Below are positions 1 through 11,995 of a stretch of DNA of 64,000 nucleotides, in pieces. This DNA is from Miscanthus floridulus. Its lineage: Eukaryota > Streptophyta > Magnoliopsida > Poales > Poaceae. How positions within the stretch are numbered: the stretch's first letter is position 1; each line of letters opens with the position of its first letter. Below the pieces are notes generated by a model that did not search any database, was not told where the DNA came from, and worked only from the letters and a program-made list of their open reading frames with translations. A program made the position numbers and the translations under genes. The stretch covers positions 113,708,733-113,772,732 of the forward strand of contig NC_089588.1 in NCBI RefSeq assembly GCF_019320115.1. Direction: 5' to 3'.

Positions 1-149
1 ATTTGGGAGAGGGGGAGGGGACGAAGAAGTAGTCAATATAATGTCCCATTTTTGCCAGAGGATGAACTACCCCATAACGTCTCCGAGTAACACCAGCCCC
101 TCGGGAGTTGCGTAGTCTATCCTCCACTACATGAACTCGGGCTTCATTG

Positions 150-1896
150 TATGCACCTCGACCCTAGTGTAGTCTGGCGGTATCTTATTATTGTGGTGTA
201 AGCCATCGGGAGGATGTGCCACACCCGTTGCCACCTCCATCATAGTGTTCTGGCAGCCGCTGAGAAACACCAAGGTGCAACTAGTTGGTTCCCGTATGCG
301 ATCGACTGGGTTATGGCTGTAGTGGAACCTTGGCTGCTAGGAACTTTCGGAGGGCTACCAACTAATGCCAGTTCTCCCAGCGGCATTACTAATGTCCATG
401 GCTCCGTAGACAGTCCTTGCTCCTCCAGCACCTTCGCAACTACAGCCTTCACTTGGAGCTCAAGACTAGTCTCCTAATCTCGGCTATGTTTCTTGTATAT
501 GTGCCTGTCCTCTTCGAATCCTTGCTTCTAGGTCGTCCTTTTCCCTAGCCCCCTGGTGTGGCCTGTGTGCTCCTTGTTTCCCAACCAAGGCTAAACTCGT
601 CCCTCTCTCTGGAAGGATTGAATGAGCCCTTCTCCTTATCTTCAGTACATTTCAATATCCTTGATACCGCCTCTTGGGTCTCCAGCTTATCAAACTTAAA
701 ATTACTGCCAGATGATTCTGTACTCCTCGCATATATCCAGTTCCTTGAGCGTACCTTCAAATTCATCACATCAATATTCCCAGCAGCTGCGGCCCCTTCG
801 TCCATCTTCCTAAACTGTTCTTCCTTGGCATAGTAGCCACTGGGGCCTAGATGATGGTGGTGTTTGTTCCTCTTCGCCAGCTTGGTGTTACGGGCACTAA
901 GCTCCAATGCCTCTGATGAAGTCTTCTAAGCCACGAGCTCCTCCCATTGACTAGGAGTTATTTTGCCGAACTCGTTGAAGGGAGTTAACCCCTTTTGGAT
1001 ATACTTCGTGTTGAGCTCCGACCTCCAACGTCGGAATGACTCTCCCATCATCCTGATAGCATTTTTTTACCAATTCGTGCTTACCCTCCGGAAATCTTAA
1101 ATTGTGCTTTAGCTGCCTATCCCATAGTGCATTCTTTGTGTTCTCTAGTACCTCTTTCTAGTTAGGGATTGCTAGGTTCAATTTATCTCTTACTAGGGCC
1201 CCGATCGCATTACGGAATCATCCTCTTAATTCCTTCAGCTCAAGGATCTCCCCTGCTGGCCTGACCTCTGTTATCACATAGCATGCCTTATCTAGATATA
1301 GATTTCCTTTTCTATCCCCTCGTTTCCTCTTAGGCTTGGTAGTCGTGGTTGTGTCTTGAGGTTGTGGAGTAGAGGCATCGTGATCCGTCTCTGTGGCTGT
1401 TGCCTCTGTTCTCCTTTCCTCTACTCCATCTTGTCCAGCGAGATGTCACGAACATCGACGTCGTCTTTTCCAAGTTTCAGGAGGGACCTGTATATACGAC
1501 AAGTCAAAGTGTTAGCAGAGGTAACACAGCCAAAGCTTTAGCAAAATTTACAAGCTAAGGCTTTTTCTCTACCTCCTCGTTCGGGTCAAAATCCTTATCC
1601 AAATCTTCCTCTGTTGGCCTCCTTCTGGCTTCACGTGGGAAAGGATCCTTGGGACTTTCATATACCTCTTCTGAGTCATCATCATCATCATCCTCTTCTT
1701 CTTCGCCTTCAGCAGCCTCTCCTACTCCCCCTTCCTCCTCGTCACACTGCTCCTGAGTAAGCATCACTTCTAGATCCTTTTCTACCTCGTTATCGAACTA
1801 TTCCTGAGTAAGCTAGTCCTCTAGTGCTTGCTCCTCATAGGTTGGCTGCTTATCATGCTCTGGGCATCGGGCTACATTGTCTGGTGTCGGCGACAT
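150..1896 (-). pseudogene. CACTA-1 second gene (TNPA/Ptta-like transposase accessory), broken
   Basis: The reading starts at an ATG at 1894-1896, after a long upstream intron. An acidic stretch follows (residues at 1555-1767, runs of D and E), then a basic segment and a recognisable core. The core at about 1060-560 includes LNTKY, LTPFNEFG, SQWEEL and the hallmark HHHHLGPSGYYAKEEQF, followed by LKVRSRNWIYAR. This is the conserved region of the second protein of grass CACTA elements (plant transposase Ptta/En/Spm family). The frame is interrupted by several in-frame stops (for example before KEVLENTK and inside the SQWEEL region) and by frame changes near 1540 and 1080, so no full protein can be made. 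The family role, binding the subterminal repeats, is known from En/Spm TnpA and is not shown here. The 3' end of the gene is unclear; sequence left of 150 gives no recognisable domain. Confidence 0.7.
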
Positions 1897-4283
1897 TATT
1901 TCGCGCTTTGTTCTAATAGATGGAAGAAAGTGTGCTTTAGGTACGCGAGAAGGTATAAGAAATAAAAAAGGTCTATAAACCAAAGTAGTCCTATAAAACA
2001 ACAATATATCAAAAAAAATAAGTAGTAGCAGTAGTAGAGGCCTCAGAAACATGTCAATCATTATTTGATCATGAACTTGGAGCATCAAGGCATCATAACA
2101 GAGAAGAGAGGAGAAGATAATGTAGAGGCGGCTGCTAATGAGGCCAAGTTCCTCACAAGTTCTTGATCATCAGCTCATATTCCATATAATATATGGACTT
2201 GGACAATTTCATCATCGGCAAAACAAAGGAGAGGAGAGGAGAGGGGAGATTTGGTAAAAAAAAAGCAGGTGCTGCTTCCCAGAAAAAGCAACAGCTGCCA
2301 TACTGACTTTGCTTGATCACACATGAACATCATATGCTTAATATCTTCCGAACCTGATAAGCAGATCAGACAATCAGAAGTAGTAGATAGTAGTAGTAGG
2401 GAAGTAGTAGAAGTAGCAAAAAAAAGCAACAGCTGCTTAGGAGAGGAGAGGAGTAGAGTGGAGTAGAGGAGAGTAGTAGTAGAAGAGGAGTACAAAGAAG
2501 ATAGCAAGTACAGAGAAGATTAGTAGCCACCAGCCACAATAGTGTATTTTTAATTTTTGCTAAAACTTGAGGATCATCGTAATTCTGACAAATGATGATG
2601 TAAGAAGAATATATATCACTGCAGAGCCATGTGCATATATTAGAACTTTTGTTAGGCAAATTATGAATTCTAAGAACATTTTTCCATTGGAAATGAAGAC
2701 ACTAGGGAAATTCGGAACCCTAAAAGAATAGTACCCTGTTTGCCAAAATAATAATATAAATGCAAGGATTATTTCTACTTAGCAGATATTTATTCCCAAA
2801 AAAATAAAACTGGATGAATCAAAGTCCCACTAATTAAACAAACAAGTGCAAGGCTGCAAGCATACAATGAAAGAAGAGCATCAGAGTGTAAACTGACCGA
2901 TAAAGATGAACTATAATGGATTAACATATCTATAATCATTATTGCCACTTATTTTTCAAACACTTCAGTATGTAAGAGCATTGCCCAACACCAAAAAAAA
3001 ATCACTGAACATGGTCAGAGTGTAATCATCAACTGTACAAGCCACACTAAAACCCAAAAGGACAAATCATGACAAAAGGCAATATTGTTAGAACAGGCAC
3101 TAAGTTTTTTTCAGCAAAGAATGCATAGTACCAGCATAACAGGAACCCCATACATTGCATTGACTCTCAGAGAAATTTCAGAGGAAGCCTGGCTATTGGG
3201 CATGGCTGGGGCTAAGGCACTAGAGGAGTCTAGGGCATCTATTTAGGCAACTTTGGGTCTTTTTTCTCTTATGAATGTAACAGAGAACCAACCAGGGTCG
3301 GCTTGTATTGGGAGCTAAATTCTTTTTCTTAATAAGAAGATGTGTGGCTCCTGCATATTTGCGGAAAAAAAAGCATAACAGGGAACAAATAGATTGTAGT
3401 GATTTAGCCATTTAAAGGACGCCTAATATGCAGTTCATGATTTCTAAATGCATCATAGCTCTTCGCAAACTGGTGATCACTACATTCGAGATAATGATCA
3501 GCTGTTAAGGCAAACCGAACCCAGAAGAGACTATTGAAATTTGGGAGCCTAAAAAATATTATGTAAATCTCTACTACTTAAAAATTCCGCAAGGTTCCTG
3601 TCTTCGCTTCACTCGTTCTGCTTGCCAGCCTAAATGCTGTCTCCGCTAGGCTCCCGGACCCACCCCACCCCACCAATTTACCCATGACTCCGATACACAT
3701 CCACACTCCACTACACATCGATTTATTTAGTACTTCTTCCATTTTTTTTGTTCTAGCAAAATTAACCTTATCTGCAGTGTATATGCACCCTGTTCGAAAT
3801 GCACATCTACAATTCTCTTTATTTCCAGTTTTGCTGCTACCCTTTGGTGTTAGTATAGTGTCACTGAACTAAATAAGAAAGATATTGTAGTAGTCAGTTG
3901 TGGAGTCAGCAAAAAAAAGCATGGTGCTGGGAAGGGGTAACAAAAAAAATTGCATCAGCTAATGTCTTTGGAACTATAAACAGATTGTTCACCGGTAGGA
4001 AATTAAACGCCTTCTGTTTGAAGACATGATTGTTTATTGGCACCAAATTAAATGCCTTCTGTCTTAACCAATTGCTCTTGATAAGAAGAAACAAAAGAGA
4101 TCAAAACCAGACACCCACGAGCATTAGTTTAACTAGGATCAAGCTGCCTCAGATACCCCCGTGATTTTGAACTAGAAACATATGTGAATCAATCAGGAAT
4201 CTAGCAAATCCCTACCTGTGTCAAGCGATAGGCTGTTCCCAATTCCCATCCCGACCGAGCAAGCAAAGCCCCTCTCCGAACAA
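1897..4283. other. Probable long intron of the CACTA-1 second gene; no gene seen
   Basis: No supported coding region. On the minus strand a GC-rich first exon (4284-4735) ends in CTCAG followed by GTAAAC near 4345, a good splice donor, and the next recognisable exon starts around 1896. The stretch contains a purine-rich tract at about 2220-2520 (GAGAGG and GTAGTA repeats) that creates long but meaningless leucine/serine-rich frames on the minus strand. A sequence resembling a Helitron 5' end (TCTCTACTAC) lies at 3568. Confidence 0.45.
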
Positions 4284-4735
4284 CTAAACCACGCCCGGAT
4301 TCAAGGAGGGCGGCGCCACGAGAAGAGCGAAGTGGTGAGGTTTACCTGAGCTGAGCCCAGGGGCAGCGCCGGGAGCTTGTGGCAGGCGGGGTTGAGCTCG
4401 CCCGTGCGGCGCGCGGGGCCTAGGGGCGGCGCGGGAGGCCGGGCGCCGGAGCCTGTGTCGTCGGTGCACAAGGGCAGGGGGCCGAGCACGGGGCGCCGGG
4501 AGCCTGCGTCGTCGGCGTGCGGGTGCTGGACGCCGGGGGCCGGGCGCGGGGCGTCGGGAGCCTGCGTCGTCGGCGCGCAGGGACGGGCGCTGGGGCTGGG
4601 TGCGGGACGCCAGGGGCCGAGTGTGGGCGGGCACGGGCGCGGGACCGGCAGCATGGCCGGTGGCGGAAACCCTAGGCGCGAGGGGCAGCGTGACGGCGTC
4701 GGAGGAAGAAGACAGCGCCCAGATAGTCTGACTCC
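4284..4735 (-). other. GC-rich first exon/leader of the CACTA-1 second gene
   Basis: This very GC-rich block follows a TATA box on the minus strand. It contains AAACCCTAG, typical of plant leaders, and an ATG at about 4654 opening an alanine/proline-rich frame. A donor-like CAG/GTAAAC sits near 4345. The three overlapping open frames here, on both strands, look like composition effects, so I do not claim a protein. CACTA-2 has an equivalent GC-rich leader at 18808-19068. Confidence 0.5.
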
Positions 4736-4892
4736 CGTGCGCCCTCCTATTTATACTCGGGACTATTTGTAGGGGCGGTTCCTGATCTAGTCGCCCCTAC
4801 AAATGCATTTGTAGGGGCGGTTCCTGATCCAGCCGCCCCTAAAAATGCATTTGTAGGGGCGGTTCCTAATCCAACCGCCCCTGCAAATATTT
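4736..4892 (-). promoter_or_regulatory. Internal promoter of the CACTA-1 second gene, with copies of the terminal repeat
   Basis: A TATA box (TATAAATAG on the minus strand, 4747-4755) lies directly downstream of three hairpin-like copies of TTTGTAGGGGCGGTTCCTGAT...GCCCCTACAAAT at about 4765-4892. The same motif fills the terminal region at 10170-10520. In En/Spm the subterminal repeats bind TnpA and overlap the promoter. Here the motif is present both at the terminus and at an internal promoter, so regulation of the second gene by the same binding protein is a reasonable inference. Confidence 0.65.
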
Positions 4893-5930
4893 TATATTTT
4901 TTAAATCATAAATTCTATATTTTTTATATCATAAAAACACAAAGTAATATAAAAAAATTGTGTATATGCACAAATATAATATTTTTTATTATTCTATATA
5001 TGAAGAAATATATATATATAAACAATTGTAGTCAAAATAATATAGAAAACAAAAAAACAAAAATTAAAAATTTGAATTTTAAAACTTCGACTACAATTTT
5101 ATGATATTAAATGAAATAAAATGAAAATATTGTAAACATAAAAGTTGTATAACTCATCAACATGTACAACTTTTATTTTGGTCATCTTGTCATGTGACTT
5201 TGTTTGAATGATTTAAATTTTGAAATTCAAACAATTTCAACTTGAAACAATATTTTGAAAGAGTAAATGATTTCAGATGAAAAACTCATGAATACTAAAG
5301 TTGTAGAACTCATCAATATGTACAACTTTTATTTTGATCATATTTTCATTTGACTAAATTTTGAATAGTTGAAATTTTGAATTTCACTAAATGGTAACTT
5401 CAAACAAGACTTTGAAGCCTTAAATGATTTCAACAATAAAAGTCGTGAACATAAAAGTTGTTGAACTCCTCACTATCTACAATTTTTATTTTAGTCACTT
5501 CTTCATGTGACAAAGTATTAGTAAATATTGTTCATAAATTCACATATGACTCATAGTTTCATGATCTATACGAGAAACATGTTGATTTATGAACAATGTT
5601 TACTATCACTTTATGAGATGAAGAAATGATCAAAATAAAAGTTGTAGATCTTGATGAGTTATACAACTTTGGTATTCATCACTTTTTCAGCTAAAATCAT
5701 TTAATGGTTGAAAATCTCGTTTGAACTTGTCATTTTTTTAAATTTGAAAATTTGAAGTGCTCAAACTTTGTCAAATGAAAAAATGTAGTCTCACACACAT
5801 GCATAAATGTAGTCTAACACACATACAAAAATATGTAGTCTTACACACGTACATAAATATATAGTCTCACACGCATGCATAAATGAAGTTTTACAAACAC
5901 ACACTTACATAAACACTCCACGTTCAACAA
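4893..5930. repeat. AT-rich repeat region between the two CACTA-1 genes
   Basis: Degenerate repeats built around AAAGTTGTAGAACTCATCAA and its complement (for example 5150-5180, 5295-5330, 5450-5500, 5635-5690), with interspersed CTCAAATGA/TCATTTGA-like pieces. Near the TNP2 end, 5785-5890 holds four copies of a roughly 26-bp unit beginning TAGTCTCACACACATGCATA. No coding signal. CACTA-2 has a related block at 19330-20910. Confidence 0.65.
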
Positions 5931-5934
5931 CTAG

Positions 5935-8900
5935 CTAGCCCGCTGTAACGACTTTCCCCTTGACACCTTTTCGTTCCCATGGCAATATGTCTTTGGGGAG
6001 GTTCTTTTCCACAACACCGATCTTCTTAGGAAAGTCTGTGAATAGCGGCATCTCATCATAGTTATTATAAGTTTCAACATCGTCCACGCCATCAACTCCA
6101 ATAATGTGCTGTTTTCCAGAGACAACCACGTGCTTTGTCTTCTTCTTCGGGGGGAGGTTACTTTGTGGGTCAGACATATAGAAAACTTGTGCGACACGTG
6201 AAGCGAGCACCCAAGGGTCATCTTGGTAGCCTAGATTTTCGAGGTCTAGGACTCTCAATCCGATCTCGTTCAGTTGGTGTTGTTTGATCCAGCGGCATCG
6301 AAACAGGGCCACCGTTATATCCATTCCATAGTCAAGTTCCCATATCTCTTTAATGATGCCAAAGTATTGAATCTTTCGCTCCAATCCATCGAGAGCCTCT
6401 ATTTGAACGCCGCTGTTTTGGTTCACATATTTACTATCCTTTGCGTGGGTATAGTATGTATACCCATTGATATCATAAGCATTCCAAGATGTCACTTGTC
6501 TCGATGGCCCTTCTGCCAACCTATTGATGGTAATAGAGTCTATGGTTTCTCCAGGCAGTATGTTTTGGTCCTTCAACCATTTAGTTAGTCGTTGCTTGTG
6601 TTGTTTGATGACTGAATCATCCGAATGGCCATTTCTCTTCGCCATAATGAGAGCCAAGTGTTCATCAATGTACAGTTGCATCAGTTGTGTACTCTACAAG
6701 ACACTGTAATGCACTTGACTCACCTCTTTGTAATCATGGCCGATGAACACTTTTCTACCACTGGTGCCCTTCCTAGCAAGCCTACCCTTGTGACGAGAAT
6801 CGGGTTTACCAATCCCTTTCTGTACTTTTAGGTACTCTTGACAGCACTCGACGACTTCTTCAGTATTGTAACCCTCTATCATGGAGCCCTCTGGGTATGC
6901 TCGATTATGCACGTATCGACATAGAACCGACATGAACCGCTCGTAGGACCACATTTCATGCAAGTAGCAAGGGCCCAGCGCCTGTATTTGATGAACCATG
7001 TGAATCATGAGATGTGGTATTATATCAAAAAAAGGAGGAGGTAAACACATCACCAGTTGGTTTTGTGTCTCCACTACAAATTTATGTAGGTCACTCAGCT
7101 CTTGCTTGCTAATCGTCTTCTGTGAGATCTTCGAAAAGAAGTAGCACATGCAGGTGATGGCTATTTTCAAGAACTCTGGCTTTATAGCTCTGATTGCAAT
7201 AGGTAGAAACACTGTCAGCATCACATGGCAATCGTGAGCCTTGCAGTGTGTTATTAACAAGTCCTTCATCGACACTAGCTTCTTCACATTTGCTGAAAAC
7301 CCAGTCGGGACTTTGATCCCCCTCAGGAAAGTGCATATAGCTCTCTTCTCGTCTGGTGTTAAGTAGAAGCACGTCGCGGGCAAAGTGTATTTTCCATTAG
7401 CCTTAGGTACCGGGTGAAGTTGTGGCATCACGTTTAGCTACACCATGCCTTTCCGTGCTTTCAGACCATCCTTTGACTTGTCTATGTCCATCAAGGTAGC
7501 AATGAGATTCTCAAAGATATTCTTCTGCACGTGCATAGCATCAATGGCATGGGGGACCTCCAAGCCTGGCCAATAAGGTAGATACTGAAAGAAGATCGAT
7601 TGTTTCTTAAAAGATACGCCTTCGACAGGAGGTGCACTTCTATCTCTGTTCGTCCCATCCGGATTCTTCTTTCCATAGACGATGCATATGTTTTTCACCA
7701 TTCTATACATGTGTTCTCCATTATGACGTCTCTCCGGAGGGGGTTCAATCTCTAGGGCATTGTCATAAAATCTAAAGAACAATTTGCTGCGGTACTTGTG
7801 ACTTGTCTTTAAGAAGTGTCGATTCCTTAGGTAAACTATCTTCTTGGATGCATCTAGGTACACCCATGTAGTACCATCCAAGCAAACCAAGCATCTTGTC
7901 TTCCCTTTAATCTGTCCAGACAAAGCAAACAACGCGGGGTAATCATTGGTAGTAACAAATATTATTGCTCTACATATGAAGTCATCCTTTCGGAACGCAT
8001 CGTACATCTGCTCCCCATGCCTCCATAGCCTCTCCATTTCTTGCATCAAAGGCTCAAGGAACACGTCTATATCAATGCCTGGTTGTTTAGGGCCAGAAAT
8101 AAGAATAGTGAGGAGAAGGTACTTTCTCTTCTGACACAACCATGTTGGGATGTTGTACATGGTCAAGATCACTAGCCATGTGCTGTGGTCGCTCATTCTC
8201 TCATTGAAGGGATTCATTCCATCGGTGCTCAAGCCAAACCATACATTCCTTGGGTCATCGCTGAATTCTTTGTGCTTCTCATCAAACCTTTGCCACAGAC
8301 TACAATCAGCCAGGTGTGCAATCTTATCATCATCCACCTTGCGCTCATCATCCCACCATATCATGAGTCCGGCTTATTTAGGGTTTAGGAAGATACGTCT
8401 CAAGCGGTCGGTCATTGGTAGGTACCACATTACCAAGGCAGGAATTCTTCTCTGCTTTGCATCGTTGCCTAATGGAGTGTCCTCTGGGGGCTGAGATTCT
8501 TGTACCACCTTTTTTGTACCCTTCTTATTCCTCTTTTTCCTCGTGGAGGCTTTGTCCCCACCGTAAAGGTCATTGTTCTTGTACCGACTGGCCCCACACC
8601 GGGGACATTTATCCAGTGACTTGAACGTTTCGCCATGAAAAAGTATATAGTGGTTGGGGCATGCATGGATTTTTTCAACCCCCATTGTCAATGGACTTAT
8701 GACCTTCTTCGCTTGGTATGTGTTGGCGGGAACTGAGTTTGGTTGTGGCAGCACCCATGATAGCAGATGCAATAGATCATTGATACTACAGTCTGACCAA
8801 CCGTACTTAGCCTTCAGGATGAGCAGCTCAAGCACAAAACGTAGCAATGTCCAATGTGTCAGACAACCCTTTTCAACACCATACATAGTCTCCTTTGATG

Positions 8901-9435
8901 CTTTTGTCACCCTTTCCAAATTTTCTAGACCTTTCAGGCTATTTAGTAAAATATGTGGTCCAAGGGCTCGAATCATGTCCTCCAAATCATCTTCATCCCC
9001 GACACGTGCTCCACCATCATTATTGGCACCACCTTCGTTGTTACCATCCCAACCACCAGCATCATCACCTTGTTCATTGCCAAACTCAAAATCCATTTGT
9101 GCATCAAGTTCTGCTAAATATTGGGACAAGGATTCTATGGTTTCATCGTCGTATTCCTCCTCATCCTCATCGTTAACAATAACAGTTTCACCATGATGAA
9201 TCCACACTTTGTAGTCCTCAACAAATCCTTGCATAATCAAATGTGATTTGATGATAGTCACATCTGTCCATGCCATATGGTTCTTGCAATCTTTACAGGG
9301 ACAAATAATTGTATCCTTATTCTCTTTCAATGTCGTTGCATGCTTCTTTGCGGCTTCAATAAATTTATCCACTTCTTCACAAAAACCTGCCTTGAACCTT
9401 AACGAACCATACATCCAAGAGTTCCTGTACTCCAT
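5935..9435 (-). pseudogene. tnp2: CACTA-1 TNP2-type transposase, continuous frame with three stop codons
   Basis: One reading frame of 1167 codons runs from the ATG at 9435 to a stop at 5935 with no frameshift, interrupted by stops at codon 354 (8374-8376, TAA), codon 666 (7438-7440, TAG) and codon 914 (6694-6696, TAG). Domains in order: transposase-associated domain (residues about 1-80, with CPCKDCKNH), an acidic linker, the TNP2 core (Transposase_21, about 230-640, including CPNHYILFHGE, GMNPFNERM and LPYWPGLEVPHAIDAMHVQKN), DUF4218 (about 730-870, including HDCHVM and YLHEMWSYERFM) and DUF4216 (about 1010-1100, including NQNSGV and WELDY). This is the enzyme that cuts and joins CACTA ends. 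The start follows an AG acceptor directly, so the ATG is probably near the start of exon 2. Only three single-base changes separate it from an open frame, so decay looks recent. Confidence 0.9.
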
Positions 9436-10165
9436 CTTTTATAACAACAACAAAATAAACATTAAAGGACTACTTATTCAGATATATATAAAAATGAATC
9501 AAATTAATAATTACTTGAGAATAATTATATATACTTCAGATATATATGAATATAAATCTAATATAATTACATGAAACATACAAACACACCATGGTAGAGG
9601 AAAATTAATTAATGACCCATTTATCCATAATTAATTAAAATACATATTTATTTATTACAATAAATAATTTTAAAGACAACAATTAGCAACAAATATACTT
9701 TACCCAATATCTTTCGTACAAACCTTAGTCCAAATTTACAAAAAGACAAAATTAATAAAAAAACCAAACCCTAGATCTAGATCTACATGCAAATGAAATA
9801 TGCATAAAACTAACTAATTATTCACTAAAATCAAGAAACATGGATCAAATAAGGGTATGATCTTGTTCCCCTGCCTAATTTACCATAGTATATTTAAAAC
9901 TTGGGTCTAATTTGCTTCATAAGTAGCTCAAGCACCATAGAAGAGAGAAAAACAAAACTTTAATTACTCACTAACCAACCATTAAAACTATAAAAAAGTG
10001 TGGAATAGCATTTTCTTACCTTCTACGACCTCTCCATCAAAGGATTTGAGACCAAAACCTTCCCCCCTTAGTAGAGTAATTTTTGGAAGGTGCCTAAGGC
10101 CTCCCCACCTTTCTTTCACGGGTTGGAGTGAGTGAGCCAAGGAGGAAGAAGGTGCTGCAGCTGTT
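9436..10165 (-). other. TNP2 5' leader with a probable intron
   Basis: No coding region. On the minus strand GTAGAAG is followed by GTAAGAAAATG (donor near 10019), and TTGTTATAAAAG precedes the TNP2 ATG (acceptor at 9436), giving a candidate leader intron of about 580 bp of AT-rich sequence. The leader exon would lie at about 10020-10160. Confidence 0.45.
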
Positions 10166-10169
10166 TTAT

Positions 10170-10552
10170 ATGTGGGTCATTTGTAGGGGTGGCTGGTGAT
10201 TGAGCCATGTCTATAAATCGGAGCTATTTATACGGGGGCCATTTGTAGGGGCGACTGGTGATTGAGCCGCCCCTACAAATCGGAGCTATTTATACCGGGG
10301 CCATTTGTAGGGGCGGCTTAATCACCAGCCGCCCCCACAAATAGAATCTCCGGAGGCGGCTGGTGATTGAGCTGCCCCTACAAATCGGACTCATTTATAG
10401 GGGCGGCTCGTATCACTAGCCGCCCCTGCTGTTCCATTTGTAGAGGCGGCTGGTGTCTGGGCACCCAAGCACGGCACTGTAGGGGCGGCTCCATCACCAG
10501 CCGCCCCTACAAAAAATTCGACCCGTTGCTAAAAATCGTTTTTTACGTAGTG
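10170..10552. repeat. CACTA-1 right terminal inverted repeat and subterminal repeats
   Basis: At least eight copies of TTTGTAGGGGCGGCT or its complement AGCCGCCCCTACAAA, many arranged as hairpins around GGTGATTGAG (for example 10245-10280, 10305-10345, 10490-10512). The outermost bases read CACTACGTAAAAAACG inward on the minus strand. Confidence 0.85.
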
Positions 10553-11499
10553 CAGCTTCAGCAGGAGATAGGAGTGTTTGTTCCGCTAAGGAAAGGAAGG
10601 TATTCGTACCTTCGTCATAGGCGCTGAAGGTATTCGTCGTAGGATCCCATTTCATCCGGCACGGAAGTTGAACGGGTGAGCGAAATTACGTGAGAGAAAG
10701 AACCTCAGATTGATGAAATCAGCCATTCAACGGTGGTTGGAACAGCTCGCAAAATCCAACCACTTCACCAACTTTGTTGCCCCAACTGTTCCTGTACCTC
10801 TATGGAAACTGAAGGGTTTCATGTTCTTTCATTGACACTTCAATATATTCAACCTACATTTGATGAATGGGATACCGACCAATCTAGTGTAGACACACCA
10901 TCAGATAGCGAATCTAGTATAGACACACCATCAAGTAGCAAATCTAGTATTGACACACTATCTGTTAGCGATATAGACACACTATCTGTTAGTGTTGAAT
11001 AAGCTGCATGCGCAATAAGGGTAGGTATGCACCTGAAGAAGAAGTCGTATCTTAAAACAATTAGCATTAGACTTGAACTGGAATGTGTATTATCCATATG
11101 GGAGATCCTCCAATCGTGAAGATCCATCAATCCAAGACTTAGAGAAAGGGCAACGTATGTGTCGTACAATTCCAATTGGACAGCCTCGATGACTCCTTTA
11201 ATTAGAGCTGGCATCAAGCTCCCATTGGCGCTCCTCACCACCACGACCGCGCTTTGCCTACTAGAGCATTCCCCTCTATGAGGTCAGCACCTGTGAACAC
11301 CCCAGAAAAACCCTAGTTGTCAAGATGATCTGGGGCGGACCTAGGATTTGGAGCGTGGGTATTCGAAATTTCAAAGCCCGAGGGACATTTTTTTGACAGC
11401 ATAAATCATAGTTTTTGATTTATATATATATATAATTGATGGGGGTAATTGTACATAATTGCTTTTTACAGGCAAAACCCCTGACAAAGCACGGGCAGC
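10553..11499. other. Unassigned sequence between elements
   Basis: Nothing I recognise. A plus-strand frame at 10733-11002 (89 residues) ends in a short serine/aspartate repeat (units like SSIDTPS) that comes from a roughly 30-bp DNA repeat, AATCTAGTATAGACACACCA, at 10885-10995. It has no family features and may be only a repeat-driven frame. At 11329 the sequence TGGGGCGGACCTAGGATTTGG resembles one end of some grass hAT elements, but no partner end or TSD is visible. Confidence 0.35.
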
Positions 11500-11995
11500 T
11501 CGTAAAGCAATCTGCCTGTACAAGGCGCCAGGCGGGCCTGGCCACCCGTGTAGATGTATTTACATAGGCGGTACAGGGCGCCAGGCGGGCCCGGCCTCGA
11601 GTTCTGCACCTGTAGATGTATTTACACTGGCGGTACTGGGCGCCAGGCAGTCCGGCCTCGATGTCCGCCCATGTAGATGTATCTACACAGACGGTGCTAG
11701 GCGTCAGGTGGGCCCGGCCTCGATGTCCGCCCGTGTAGATGACTCTGCACAGGCGGCACAGGCGCCAGGTGGGCCCGGCCTCGAGGTCCGCTCGTGTAGA
11801 TGTCTCTGCACAGGCGGTACAAGGCTTCAGGTGGGCCCGACCTCAAGGTTCGCTCGTGTAGATGACTCTGCACAGGCGGGACATGGCGCCAGGTGGGACC
11901 AGTCTTGAGGTCCGCCCATGTAGATCACTCCGCACATGCGGCACAAGGCGCTAGGTGGGCCCGGCTTCGAGGTCCGCCCGTGTTAATGAGACGCG
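11500..11995. repeat. 62-bp tandem array, about eight copies
   Basis: The anchor TAGATG recurs at 11551, 11613, 11674, 11736, 11797, 11859, 11921 and (as TTAATG) 11983, a spacing of 61-62 bp. Each unit holds ACAGGCGG, GGCGCCAGGTGGGCCCGGCC and a GTCCGCCCGTGTAGATG segment that can pair with the GGCGG part of the next unit. The period is not a multiple of three, so the 149-residue open frame over it changes frame between units and is not a repeat protein. It looks like the subterminal array of a transposon. Confidence 0.8.

Larger units (their letters stand above)
1..10552 (-). mobile_element. CACTA-1: En/Spm-type DNA transposon, left end outside window
   Basis: The right terminus is at 10552. 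Read on the minus strand it begins CACTACGTAAAAAACG, followed by subterminal copies of a TTTGTAGGGGCGGCT motif in both orientations. Moving left on the minus strand come a 5' leader with a likely intron, a TNP2 frame, an AT-rich repeat block, a second set of the subterminal motifs next to a TATA box, and a broken second gene. The order matches CACTA-2 in this window, so I read 1-10552 as one element whose 3' terminus is beyond position 1. A matching CACTA end to the left is not visible, so the total length is unknown. The bases just outside the right end are CAG, the expected 3-bp TSD if the other flank matches. The alternative is two nested elements of one family meeting near 4.9 kb. Confidence 0.8.

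Noticed and set aside
2175..2659. Leucine/serine-rich minus-strand ORFs resembling membrane proteins
   Set aside because: They come from a purine-rich simple-sequence tract read on the other strand, and lie inside a probable intron.
3475..3720. CACTA strings (CACTACATTC at 3479, CACTACACAT at about 3709) as the left end of CACTA-1
   Set aside because: They lack adjacent subterminal repeats, do not match the 10552 terminus beyond the first bases, and lie inside the second-gene region.
4284..4772. Three overlapping ORFs of about 116-131 residues on both strands
   Set aside because: High GC content gives open frames on both strands; no domain, and the region fits a leader/first exon beside a TATA box.
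8654..9196. 180-residue plus-strand ORF
   Set aside because: Exact antisense shadow of the TNP2 frame, which has clear domains on the minus strand.
10849..11244. 131-residue minus-strand ORF
   Set aside because: No recognisable domain; the C-terminal half is the complement of a short S/D repeat. A faint resemblance to RNase H of non-LTR elements was too weak to report.
11329..11370. Possible hAT element end (TGGGGCGGACCTAGGATTTGG)
   Set aside because: No matching inverted end and no 8-bp TSD found nearby.
11459..11908. 149-residue plus-strand ORF
   Set aside because: It lies over the 62-bp array, whose period is not a multiple of three; the residue pattern changes from unit to unit and no family is visible.
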